64,000 nucleotides of DNA from Talinum fruticosum (lineage: Eukaryota; Streptophyta; Magnoliopsida; Caryophyllales; Talinaceae). The position numbers and the translations under genes are program-made. Of this stretch, positions 11,891-22,885 are shown in pieces. A model generated the notes under the pieces. It searched no databases. It was not told the DNA's origin and saw nothing but the letters and a program-made list of their open reading frames with translations. Location: assembly GCA_021018815.1 (NCBI GenBank), contig JAITYX010000155.1:62001-126000 (forward strand). Direction: 5' to 3'. Within the stretch, counting starts at the first letter, position 1; each line of letters starts with the position of its first letter.

Positions 11891-13498
11891 TGAAGACTCG
11901 GACTTTACTCAAGCACAATTCCGAGTCCTAACAAAGGAATCGAGTATAAGAATTTCTCACTTATAGAGTTTTAACTCCAAGGCATTCTCTGTACCTTAGA
12001 AACTTTTCCGAGTGATATAGTATTTTTCTCTAAGTGATATGACATTGACTTAATGTATTTCTTGCTTGTCTCTAAGTGACTCGGAAAACAGATATGCACT
12101 CACGCTTGTCTCACTCGGTTCCGAGTCCCTCATCACTTAGATTTATCGCATGTTGAAGTGACTAGTATTTCGCTTAACCGCACTCAAGTCTGACTTCATG
12201 TTATAAGTCCTATTCTCATTGCGATCGGTGCTTCTAGTCCGAACCATGCTTAGTCTATATCAAGTTTGTTTCACTCGATATTCGTTGTATAACTTCATTC
12301 TCGCTTAGACTAACTCGGATGGAATTTTGAGTTTCATGGATATTAGACTCGTAAAATTCCATTCCTTTTCGACTCGGATAATTAGTCACTTAATTATCAT
12401 GATTATATTATTATCTCGTGTCTAATCTTTGGACCAAAGTATTTTATACTTTGAGAACCAATTGATTTACTTTTGTAGGATATTCAAACGAGGATACACT
12501 TTTCAATATACAAAAGTAATCGGCTTCAAAACGTTAAATCACCAGCGAGACATGGCTTTTCCCCTTCTCCGACCTACCCTAGAAAATTGTGTCGAGGCCG
12601 TCGCTTCCAAATCTGGAAAACCGAAACGCCAAGCTTAACGGTGGTTTCCCACTTGTCTTTTAAGACACCGCCAGGTGGTTTTGGGACTTCCCAAGAAGTT
12701 AAGAACCGTTGTCCAACGTTCATATTTCAACGGATACTTTCGAGTGACTCGGAAAGTCGTTAACAACGGTCACAAAGGACTTCCGATCGGAAGATGGAGA
12801 TAACGGCTACTCTACCTAGTCATCTATAAAAGGAAGCCAACTCTCAAGACTTGAAGATTGCCGAACCTATTGTTAATACATATACTTGAGCAAAGTCATT
12901 GTATTCATTCTCAATCTTCTACTTACAACTCCCACTTTGTAATTCATTATATTCCGAGTTGTAAGGTCTTGTACTTAGTTACAAACACTCTCTTCTTACA
13001 TTCCAAGTGTGGTCCCTTGATCGTGTCTGTAAGGGTTAACTCAGGTCGGTTGTCCCTAGCTGTAAGGGTGATCTCAGCTAGGAAGTACTAGATCGGATAA
13101 GGGAACTTCGAGTCTAGGAAAATCTTGTAAACAATTGTCTAAGGGAGCAACTCGGATTTCGGTCAGTCTACGGTATTTTGTGGACTCAAAATAGTGGATT
13201 TGACTTCGTGCTTGGATTAGCACGATCCGTGGTTTTCTGCCCTAGGAGGGTTTCCACGTAATATCTCGTGCCTATACTTTCGAGTTCATTCTAGACTCGG
13301 ACATACTCGGCTGCAGCTTGACTCGCTTCGTTGCTTTTTATCGAGATTCCGAGTTCATGATTTTCTAACCTCATTTTAGAATCGGAATCTGTTTCTATCT
13401 CTACTTTGACAATAAGAGTTCAATCTTTACGAAAATCCTTCATCACCCTATTCACCACCCCTCTAGGGTGACTCGGACTCTCCCCGAGTAAACCTTCA
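11891..13498 (+). repeat. C1 5' LTR
   Basis: 1,608 bp from TGAAGACTCGG to ACCTTCA. It pairs with 21281-22885 and with the solo LTR 25972-27601. The promoter TATAAAAGG is at 12825-12833, and an 8-bp inverted repeat (TCACCCTA/TAGGGTGA) is at 13443-13471 near the 3' end. Confidence 0.92.
12825..12833 (+). promoter_or_regulatory. TATA box, C1 5' LTR
   Basis: TATAAAAGG is followed by gaagccaactctcaagac, a block repeated in the other copia LTRs at 22215, 26932 and (minus strand) 36512 and 46019. Confidence 0.7.
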
Positions 13499-13500
13499 AT

Positions 13501-13513
13501 TGGTATCGAGCCT
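13501..13513 (+). other. C1 primer binding site
   Basis: TGGTATCGAGCCT begins two bases after the LTR end and matches, with small differences, the TGGTATCAGAGC complement of initiator tRNA-Met used by most plant copia elements. Confidence 0.8.
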
Positions 13514-13557
13514 AGCCTTTCATAAAGGATCTAACCATCCAAAGGTATAAAGATCAA

Positions 13558-15380
13558 ATGGCTCGGAATAACGGAGAGTTCGATGAAGGAAGATCTTCCA
13601 GCAGACCACCAAAATTCAAAGGATCAAATTTCATGCACTTGGAAGAAACACATGGAATGTTTCCTCCTAGATCATGATAAAGATGTTTGGGACATCATAC
13701 AACAAGGAAACTACATTCCCATGAAGACAGAAGAATTTAGAATCATTCCCAAGACTAAGGCCGAGTTTACTCCGGTGAAGTAGAGAAGTTTAGAAAGAAC
13801 TTCAAGGCAATGAACATTCTAATGTGCGCCATCAGCTCGGAAGAATATAATCGAGTATCCGCCTGTGATTCAGCCAAAGAAGTGTAGGACACACTGATCA
13901 ACACTTATGAAGGCACAAGCCGAGTCGACAAGCGAAGATCGGTCAATATCTTCATAAATATGAGCTCTTCAAGATGGAGCCGGAAGAGAACATCACTTAA
14001 ATGTTCATTCGATTTACTAAGATTACCAACAATCTCAAATCTCTGGGTAAGAAGATTACCCACGAGGAAATGCGCAGAAAGATACTCATAAGCCTACCAA
14101 AGAGAAGATGGGGTCCCAAGGTGACTGCCATAGAGGAGGCTCAAAACCTATCACTTCTAAAGCCGGACGAGCTCATTGGGAAGCTTCTCACTCATGAAAT
14201 CCACCTGAAAAGGAGAATGCCGAGGGCAGCACCAAAAAGAATGTAGCACTAAAAGCCTCGAAACCCGAGAAGCAAATCCGAGTTCCTCCGACTCAGAAGA
14301 GGATCCCATGGCACTTATTGCAAGAGGTTTCAAGAGAATAATGAAGCACAAAAGATGGGATAAAAGGCCAAAAGAAGAATTCTACAAGAAAGATAAGAAG
14401 GACAGGAAAGGTAAGTATTCTTCTCCTTCAAAGTTATCTTTAACTAAGAATTCTAGATGTTTTGAGTGTGGCAGCAAAGACCACATAGTCAAAGACTCGT
14501 CCAAAGAGAAAAAGGGACAGAAAGAAGAAAAAGGCTATGATGGCAACATGGAGCGATGAGGACTCATCGGAAGATGACGAGGACTCGGACGACTTAAAAT
14601 GTCCGATGGCAATCTCTCGACCGAGAAGTCGAAACAGAGTCGGACTCGAGAATCGGACAATGAGGATTCTAATCCTCAAGAGGTAATTGAATATTTCCTC
14701 AAATTCTCCAAAGTTGATTTGACTAAATATATTTTTACTTTGGAAGAAAAGTCCAATTCGACTCTTCTCATTTCGAGAGAACAACTTGAGTCAATTTCCT
14801 CGAGAGCATATCTTTGAAGAATGAATTGGAAAACCGAGACTTACACTCGAGAGAACTCAAGACTAGTGCTCAATCCAATGAGACCGAGTCTAAGTTACTC
14901 GTAAAAGAAAATGAGCAGACTAAAGCAAAAGCTCATTGAGTCTCAAGATCTTGTTTTAAAATTCACTCAAGGTCCGAAAAATCTTGACATGCTCTTAGGA
15001 TCTCAATGTGTCTCCTTCGAAAAGAAGGTCTTGGTTTCAACAAAGAGGAGGAATCCAATTCCTACTCGGAGCTCTTCAAAAAGGATTCCAAAGCTGTAAA
15101 GTTCAAGAAAGTTGAGCATGGTCCCATTCATAAAAATGAAGAGAGGACTAAGCCCGGAAGCAGTTTACAAGAAGAAACCATCTTCTCCAGTCTCCAAAGG
15201 AAAAGCTTTCAAAAAGAAAGAGACACGGACTCAGTTCTTTAAAGAAAAGACTCGGAATCGGACTAAACCCAAAGTCATTCAAATGCGGGTTCCGAAAAAC
15301 CTTCTTCCTCGAAAAGGACCACGAGTAAAGAGTGTTACTGGGTTCGTTAGAGGGAGTGAAAAGGGTTAGATTGTCTCTGT
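13558..15380 (+). pseudogene. C1 gag
   Basis: The frame starts at ATG 13558 with MARNNGEFDEGRSS, followed by PPKFKGSNFM, the usual start of SIRE-type Gag; C2 and C3 have the same start. Capsid-like text follows (the FTKITNNLKSLGKKI region near 14005-14070, then LLTHEIHL). The zinc knuckle CFECGSKDHIVKD is at about 14458-14496, but the last Cys of the CCHC set is replaced because of a local shift (KDSSK rather than KDCPK). A downstream region rich in Lys, Ser and Glu has coiled-coil character. Several frameshifts (near 13650, 14240 and 14815) break it. Confidence 0.85.
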
Positions 15381-15381
15381 T

Positions 15382-15720
15382 TTGCAGGTCACTCGGAAGA
15401 GATCAAAAGAACATTGGTACCTTGACAGTGGATGTTCACGTCACATGTCGAGAGACTCGGGACTCTTTTCCGAGTTAGAAAAACATAAAGGAGGAAAGGT
15501 CACTTTTGGGGATGACAAGCAAAGGCAAGATAGTTGGGATAGGCAAGATTGGAAAAGGATGCAATCTGGTCAGCCCAGCTTACCTTTTCAAAGGATTAAA
15601 GTGCAATCCGCTTAGCATCTCTCAACTCGTGCGATAAAGGTCAAGAGGTAAGATTCACTCGCACCAACTGTTACATTTCGATGTTACCACCAAGGAGATC
15701 AAACTATCGGGTAAAAGATC
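15382..15720 (+). pseudogene. C1 aspartic protease
   Basis: HWYLDSGCSRHMS at about 15412-15450 is the copia retropepsin motif; the catalytic D-S-G is at 15424-15432 and is intact. GGKVTFGDD follows. The frame is lost near 15530, where the expected KGKIVGIGKIG text is shifted. It would cleave Gag-Pol in the virus-like particle. Confidence 0.8.
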
Positions 15721-15779
15721 GGGTAACACTTATATTATTCCTCTTTCGACCCGAGTCAAAATTTAACTTGCTTAAAAGC

Positions 15780-16660
15780 ATCTCTTTATGATGACTCATG
15801 GACATGGCATCGTAGATTAGGCCATATTAGCATGCATACTATCAAGAAATTGGCATCTCATGGTTTGGTTAGGGGTTTACCTAACTGTGCTTTTGAAAAA
15901 GATAAAGTTTGTGAAGCATGCACAAGAGGGAAACAACTCGGATCTTCATTCAAATCTCTCGAAGACAGTTTCCACATCCAAAGTGCTTGAGCTGCTACAT
16001 ATGGATTTATGTGGTGAAATCCCGATTAAGAGTCTCGGAGGTAAATCATATATATTTGTTATTATTGATGATTATTCACGATTTACCTGGGTGTGTTTTC
16101 TTAATCACAAAAATGAAGCATTCAAGGAGTTCAGCAAGTCGTGCGTAAAAATCAAAGTTGAGTCGCGCACTCGGATTCGAAGAATCGGAACCGACCATGG
16201 AAGAGAGTTTGATTACTCGGAATTCTCGGAGTTTTGCGATAAGAATGGAATCTCTCACAACTTCTCAGCTCCCGAACTCCTCAACAAAATGGAGTAGTGG
16301 AGAGAAAGAACAGAACTCTTGAAGAAATAGCAAGGACAATGATGATTGAGCACAACTTACCTTACTATTTTCAGGTCGAGGCGATCAACACAGACTAACT
16401 AGACTCTAAATAGATGCCTCATCGGACCCATTCTGAAGAAAATACCTTATGAGCTCTACAAAGGGAAGAAACCAAATATTTCCTATTTTAGACCATTTGG
16501 ATGTAAGTGTTTCGTTCACAATAATGGTAAGGATCACTCGACCAAGTTTGATGCTCGGTCGGATGAAGGTATTTTTCTCGGGTTATTCATCTCATAGCAA
16601 AGCTTATTGCATTTTTAATAAAAGAACTAACAAAGTGGAAGAAAGCATCCACATTGTGTT
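15780..16660 (+). pseudogene. C1 integrase
   Basis: The HHCC zinc-binding domain starts with RLGHISMHTIKKL near 15815 and ends with CEACTRGK at about 15910. The catalytic core contains IDDYSRFTWVCFL (about 16060-16100), TDHGREFDYSEF (about 16189-16225) and the FSAP/NKME block near 16260. The C-terminal part has PYELYKGKKPNIS-type text near 16445-16480 and FSGYSSHSKAY at 16581. It is broken by at least three frameshifts (about 15955, 16290 and 16400). Confidence 0.85.
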
Positions 16661-17059
16661 TGATGAGATGAGACAGGAGAAACCAAGTGAGTCTTCATAC
16701 TCGGACTTGAAGATCAGCAAAGAAGATGATAATGATGAACATAAGACTCAAGCTCAACCGGCTCGGAATAAAGTCACTCGAACGAAGTGACTCGGAATGA
16801 GACAATTCAAGAGCCTACTTAGAACGAACAAGCTAATGAACAAGATCACTCAGAACAACCTTCTGAAGATCAGGTAGCTCAGCCCACAAATCTTGTGAAT
16901 CGGAGAACAGGTAAAGCATTCAAGTTTACTTCTAGTCATCCACTAGAAAACATACTATCCGATATCAACAGTAGGGTAAGAACTTGTTCCTCTCTTCAAA
17001 ATCTATGTGCATTCACTGCATTCATTTCATTAACTCGAACCCAGAAATGCACTAGAGGC

Positions 17060-17880
17060 CCTAAATGAACCTGAATGGGTAGAGGCCATGTAAGAGGAAC
17101 TCAATCAATTCAAAAGAAACCAAGTTTGGACTCGACCAAACGACCTTCCGACCACCCAGTCATAGGAACCAAATGGGTTTTCAAGAACAAACTGGATGAA
17201 GGTGGGTTGGTAGTCGAAACAAGGCTAGACTTGTGGCTCAAGGATACAATCAAGAAGAAGGGATTGATTGTGGGGAAACCTTTGCAATCGTTGCCGAATT
17301 GAAGCTATTAGAATATTGTTGGCATTTGCATCCAAGCATGTTTATTAAATTGTATCAAATGGATGTTAAGTGTGCATTTCTCAATGGTTTTATTGAAGAG
17401 GAAGTCTATGTCGAGCAGCCTCCCAGCTTTGAAAACTCGAGTTTCCAGATTATGTTTTTAAACTCCAAAAAGCTCTTTATGGTCTTAAACAAGCTCCCGA
17501 GCTTGGTATGAAAGATTGAGCAATTTCTTGGTTCAAAATGATTTTAGAAGAGGTCGATCGACAAGACTCTCTTTATAAAAACCAAGGGGAAAGATTTTCT
17601 TATTGTTCAAATCTATGTTGATGATATTATTTTTGGAGCTACTAATGAATTTCTTTGCCGAGAATTTTCTAAGTTAATAAGTTAGGAATTTCAAATGAGT
17701 ATGATGGGAGAACTCAATTTCTTCCTTGGTTTACAAATCAAATAAGACAAAGATGGAATCTATGTCCATCAATCAAAGTATACCAAGGAGCTGCTGAAGA
17801 AATATAAACTCCAAGATGCAAAACACGCATCTACACCCATGAGCAAGCAGATATAAAACTTGACTCGGACGAGAAAGGTA
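17060..17880 (+). pseudogene. C1 reverse transcriptase
   Basis: [16 protein letters not shown] at 17159-17205, [21 protein letters not shown] at 17359-17420 (cited in two parts: [10 protein letters not shown] and FIEEEVYVEQ) and the catalytic YVDD box at 17614-17625 identify a copia RT. The active-site aspartates survive here, unlike in C3. Frameshifts occur near 17230, 17310 and 17510. MSMMGELNFFLGLQIK-type text at 17695-17745 closes the domain. Confidence 0.88.
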
Positions 17881-18553
17881 AAGCAATAGATCAAAAACTC
17901 TATCGAGGTATGATTGGATCTTTGCTATATCTTACTTCCAGCCGGCCAAATATAATGTTCAGTGTATGTTTATGCGCAAGATTCCAAGCTAATCCAAAAG
18001 AATCACATCTCACTGCGGTGAAGAGAATATTCGGATATCTTGCAGGAACTCGGAACTTAGGTCTATGGTACTCAAGAGACTCGGAACCGACCCTCACTGG
18101 ATACTCGGATGTGGATTACACTAGATAAAAAGTTGATAGAAAGGGCACTTCGGAGCTTGCCAATTTCTGGGTCAATCCTTAATATCTTGGCACTCAAAGA
18201 AGCAAAATCCAGTGGCTCTATCAACTGCCGAAGCCGAGTATATTGCAGCCCGAGCATGCTGTGCTCGGATTTTATGGATCAAGCAACACTTGAGAGATAT
18301 GGGACTATCTTTCAAATATGTTCCAATCAAGTGTGACAATCGAGTGCAATCAGCATCACAAAGAATCCAGTTCAACACTCAAAGACAAAACATATTGAGG
18401 TCGGTATCATTTCTTAATCACCATTCCGAGAAAGGTGATATTGAACTTGAGTTCATTCCTACTAATCTTCAATTAGCTGATATCTTTACAAAGCCTCTTG
18501 GTGAAGATCAGCTTTGTTTTATTCGGAATGAGCTTGGTATGCTAAATGCATAA
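17881..18553 (+). pseudogene. C1 RNase H
   Basis: The frame 17910-18128 gives MIGSLLYLTSSRPNIMFSV and GYSDVDYT, and 18212-18553 gives ALSTAEAEYIAA, ADIFTKPLGEDQ and the terminal LGMLNA before the stop at 18551-18553. These are the standard copia RNase H landmarks, including the D in GYSD and the E in AEAEY. A frameshift lies near 18120-18210. The pol polyprotein ends here. Confidence 0.88.
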
Positions 18554-19222
18554 TCATGTGCTTTCTTATGCGAAAATATTCATTGCATGATTATGAGTTA
18601 TGTGCGTTCAAATTGTTAATAACCATTGGATCAGTTGATTCAATGATACTCGAGCCGATAGTTATTATTTATGTGAAGTTTCGACTCACTCGGAAAACTT
18701 AGCCGAGTTAGATTCGATTTTTTAGAAAAATGGACATCAAATCTCCGGAATTATCTCTAGATAAGTGGAAAATTTCGAATTTTTTTTAAAATCTTTTCTC
18801 TCTCTCTCGCTCTCTCGCGAACCGTGATCAAACGCTAGCTGTTGGATTTCAAACTACTTGAATCCTAACTGTTGAAGAAGAGAACCGTCACACCAGTCCA
18901 AGGTGACTGATGGACAAGCTGAGTCGAACGGATATATAACGATGAGTTAACGGACGCTTATTCTTCTATAAATAGCACCTATTCACCTTCCTCTCATTAC
19001 TTTACATTTCATCTACTCTCTCTCTCGTAAGCAAAACTTCTTGCGGAAGATTTCTATGTCTACAGAGTGGTCTATGGACATTTTCAAGCAACGTGAAACT
19101 CATCTCAAGTAAGCTCAACTCGCTCTCAACTCTTTCTTCTACTCCTTTTCTTTCACTCTCGGTGACCTACTCTCTTCTCTTCTCTTCCTCAAAGTTTCAT
19201 TCTTTTTACTCTTCCTCACAAA
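18554..19222 (+). other. Spacer between pol and third ORF of C1
   Basis: Non-coding. It has a TC-rich run (18795-18820), TATAAATAG at 18975-18983 and a ctctctctc stretch ahead of the third ORF. The same layout is seen in C2 (near 39890-40290) and C3 (48925-49570). A subgenomic promoter for the third ORF is a possible reading. Confidence 0.45.
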
Positions 19223-20790
19223 ATGCGTAAGAGAGGTAATCATCTCGACTTTCTTGGCTCTTCATCTAAAAAGCCACGCACCAAAAGCCAAGAAGGCCCA
19301 ACACCTTCTAAACCGATTGTCACTCAAGCATCTTACACTCGGACGACAAGTTCTTTCCAACCACAAAATTCTCGTGGTTGCCCCACATTCAAACTACTAG
19401 TGTTTACAATTTTCTTTGTTTCAGTGAGTTCATTTACCCCGAACTCGTTTCGAGTTTTACATTCACCTCACTCACTCGAAGGTGTTCTAACCTCCGAGTG
19501 TTCGTAACGTTACTGTTTGCATAAACACATCTCTCCTCCACCGCCTGTTCAAGGTTTCCTCTCTTTTCTTGAACAGCAACCCTATTCCTTTAACTGAAAT
19601 CGCCAACGACTTCTTTGAAAAATTCGCCAAAGAGTTCCCCGAGTCACGAAAAATTTTTCGATAACTCGGTTGAAGTCGAAGCACGCCTTCGTGCTTCCTG
19701 CCGATGAGAACCTTTTTCTCCCAAGCATTCCGAGTAAGGAGAACCTCAACTCCAAGCATTTAAAAGCACTTTTTGACATTCTTGAGGGCTACGAAGTAGA
19801 CCTCTTCCCTTCTATCATTGAGCGGATGGCAGCTGTGCCAGCTCAACTCCAAAATAAGAAGAACACCCCTCTTCCCTTCGGTGCTCTTCTCGCCCTTGTT
19901 TTTAAACAATTTAAAGTTCCTCTCCCTCGGACCCTAATACTACTTCTAAGGCTGCCGTTGTGGTCGGCAAAAGGAACTTCGGGGTACGGGTATCGGGAAA
20001 CTCAACCCGGTATCCGGGTACACAACTCGGAGCCGAGGCCCCCTTCTTCGCCTCGAGTCGAAAAGAAACCCCTCTCTCTCCCCGCCCCACCTGGTGGTGC
20101 TTTCACCTCGAGTGTCACTCAGTCCCTCTCCTCCATTTTGTCCTCCGCTTTCCTAGACAAAATTAATTATGTGTCCTCGAAATCAAGGACTTACTTCGGT
20201 CATTCAGATCGTCTATCGGTCTATGACCATCAACCAAAAAATAGCCCAGTCCCAAATTCGAGAGCAAGCAAGAACTGGTTCTTGAGATGAAGGGCTTGGT
20301 GAAGGAGCAAAAGGAGCTGGTCGAGCTCCTTCAGGAGAGAAGGTCCAAGGCGGCTCGAACCGTGGTGACTCGGACACTTCGAAGCATCCTCGAGCCCGGC
20401 CATGACCTCTTCGGAAGCGGGAGGAAGAAGAAGCGAGAGGAAGAAGAAGCGAGACAAAGAAGAAGCAGACGCAGAGGAGCTGCGGGCTGAGGCAACTCCT
20501 TCCGGGCAGGGGAGACTCACAAAGAAGAAAGAGGAAAGACAGCTGAGGGTAAAATTGCTCCTCAAGCTCAAGTGGCGATACTCGGCTCGGACAGCGAGCT
20601 CGAGTAAGTCGAAGACCTTACTCGCTCCAAGCACTAAGGCAGAGGGTCAAACCGAGCGGACCCCTCCAGCTACCGAGGTCCACAGGGAGGAACCTCTAGA
20701 TCCTCTCGTTCCGGGTCGCCCACTCAAAGCCGAGCCCTTAACGGTAATCTCGGTCCTCCCTCCACCGCGCTCAAGCACATCGTGAAGATC
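19223..20790 (+). pseudogene. C1 third ORF, env-position protein
   Basis: This ORF occupies the place where SIRE/Maximus elements carry an env-like gene. It starts MRKRGNHLDFLGSSSKKPR, a basic, probably nuclear-targeting N-terminus. A central block shared with C2 and C3 reads KHLKALFDILEGYEVDLFP (19755-19815); C-terminally a predicted coiled coil, MKGLVKEQKELVELLQERR (20287-20343), leads into a Lys/Glu/Arg-rich tail. I see no transmembrane segment or signal peptide that would make it a true envelope. The block YPELVS...FY with a following IN..LL.RLF pattern recalls the plant transposon-associated domain group (Transposase_32-like); this is weak inference. Multiple frameshifts occur. Confidence 0.6.
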
Positions 20791-20980
20791 CTACCAGCGC
20801 CGACGTACCTCTCATCCCTCCTCTTCCACTCGGACATCCCCCTCTCCCTCGTAGGCGCCATGCACCGTGTCACAATTCCACGATCTGCTAGATTCTTCTT
20901 CTTTCGAAAATTTTTCTTTTGTCCGGACATCAAATATGTACTACTTGCTTGTAGTCTTCCTTTTTTTTTTTTTTTTACTA

Positions 20981-20997
20981 AAAGGCAAGGGGGAGAA
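20981..20997 (+). other. C1 internal polypurine tract
   Basis: AAAGGCAAGGGGGAGAA lies about 280 bp before the terminal PPT, followed by tagatagaaaatttgttg. An equivalent tract is present in C2 (minus strand, about 37920-37938) and C3 (55108-55128). Confidence 0.55.
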
Positions 20998-21267
20998 TAT
21001 AGATAGAAAATTTGTTGTCTTGTTTAGGGGAGTTTCTTCATCTGTGTACTCTCTTTAATTTCAATGAATTAATGCTTTCTCTTCAATTTTCTCTGTGATT
21101 ATTGATTATTGCAACCATTTCGAGTTAACATTATTTCATTGCTAAGCATATATTCTTTATGATCCGATACATTAAGCTTGCTTTACTTATCCGATTTCAT
21201 GCACAAGTATTCAAAAGCGGATCTTTATCACTAACAAAGTTTCTGTCTAAGTATGGAATCTTTCATC

Positions 21268-21280
21268 AAAAAGGGGAGAT
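21268..21280 (+). other. C1 terminal polypurine tract
   Basis: AAAAAGGGGAGAT directly precedes the 3' LTR and is the expected plus-strand primer. Confidence 0.85.
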
Positions 21281-22885
21281 TGAGGACTCGGACTTTACTC
21301 AAGCACAATTCCGAGTTCTAACAAAAGAATCAAGTATAAGAATTTCTCACTTATAGAGTTTTGATTCCAAGGCATTCTCTCGTACCTTAGAAACTTTCCT
21401 GAGTGATATAGTATTTTCTCTAAGTGATATGACATTGACTTCATGTATTTCTTGCTTGTCTCTAAGTGACTCGGAAAACGGATATGCACTCACGTCTGTC
21501 TCACTCGCTTCCGAGTCCCTCATCACTTAGATTTATCGCATGTTAAAGTGACTAGTATTTCGCTTAACCGCACTCGAGTCCGACTTCATGTTATAAGTCC
21601 TATTCTATTGTAGTCGAGTGCTTCTAGTCCGAATCATGCTTAGTCTAGATCAAGTTTGTTTCACTCGATATTCGTTGTATAACTTGATTGTCGCTTAGAC
21701 TAACTCGGATGGAATTTTGAGTTTCATGGATATTAGACTCAGAAAATTCCATTCCTTTTCGAACTCGGATAATTAGTCACTTAATTATCATGATTATATT
21801 ATTATCTCGTGTCTAATCTTTGGACCAAAGTATTTTATACTTTGAGAACCAATTGATTTACTTTTGTAGGATATTCAAATGAGGATACACTTTTCAATAT
21901 ACAAAAGTAACCGGCTTCAAAACGTCAAATCACCAGTAGACATGGCTTTTCCCCTTCTCGACCTACCCTAGAAAATTGTGTCGAGGCCGTCGGTTTCCAA
22001 ATCTGGAAAACTGAAATGCCAAGCTTAACGGTGGTTTCCCACTTGTCTTTTAAGACACCGCCGAGTGGTTTTGGGACTTCCCAAGAAGTTAAGAACCATT
22101 GTCCAACGTTCATATTTCAACGGATACTTTCGAGTGACTCGGAAAGTCGTTAACAACTGGTCACAAAGGACTTCCAGTCGGAAGATGGAGATAACGGCTA
22201 CTCGTCTGGTCATCTATAAAAGGAAGCCAACTCTCAAGACTTGAAGATTGTCGAACCTATTGTTAATACATATACTTGAGCAAAGTCATTGTATTCATTC
22301 TCAATCTTCTACTTACAACTCCCACTCTATAATTCATTATATTCCGAGTTGTAAGGTCTTGTACTTAGTTACAAACACTCTCTTCTTACATTCTAAGTAA
22401 GGTCCCTTGACTGAGCTGTAAGGGTTAACTCAGCTCGGTTGTCCCTAGCTGTAAGGGTGATCTCGGTTAGGAAGTACAAGATTAGATAAGGGAACTTCGA
22501 GTCTAGGAAAATCTTGTAAAGAGTTGTCTAAGGGAGCAACTCGAATTTTAGTCGATCTATGGTATTTTGTGGACTCAAAATAGTGGATTTGACTTCATGC
22601 TTGGATTAGCATGATCCGTGGTTTTCTGCCCTAGGAGGGTTTCCACGTAATATCCGTGCCTATACTTTCGAGTTCATTCTAGATCGAGACATACTCGGTT
22701 GCAGCTTGACTCGCTTCCTTGCTTTTCACCGAGATTCCGAGTTCATGATTTTCTGACCTCATTTTAGACTCGGAACTGCATTTCTGTCTCTACTTTGGCA
22801 ATAAGAGTTCAATCTTTATGAAAATCCTCCATCACCCTATTCACCCCCTCTAGGGTGACTCAAACTCTCCTCGAGCAAACCTTCA
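21281..22885 (+). repeat. C1 3' LTR
   Basis: 1,605 bp from TGAGGACTCGG to ACCTTCA, collinear with 11891-13498. TATA is at 22215-22223 and the terminal inverted repeat hairpin at 22832-22858. Confidence 0.92.

Larger units (their letters stand above)
11891..22885 (+). mobile_element. Complete Ty1/copia element C1, SIRE/Maximus-like
   Basis: The element is 10,995 bp with two LTRs that start TGAAGACTCGG or TGAGGACTCGG and end ACCTTCA. The flanks are ACAAT (11886-11890) and ATAAT (22886-22890), a five-base target duplication with one mismatch. The order is 5' LTR, tRNA-Met-type PBS, gag, protease, integrase, RT, RNase H, an extra ORF, PPT and 3' LTR. Integrase before RT makes it copia; 11 kb with an env-position ORF fits SIRE/Maximus. 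The LTRs differ at several sites per hundred bases by eye and the genes carry stops, so it is an old insertion. It splits the antisense gene of the Tat element. Confidence 0.92.

Noticed and set aside
19960..21006. Alternative-frame ORFs near the C1 third ORF
   Set aside because: They are shadows or frameshifted pieces of the third ORF and its T-rich 3' UTR; the poly-Phe run is not a membrane protein.
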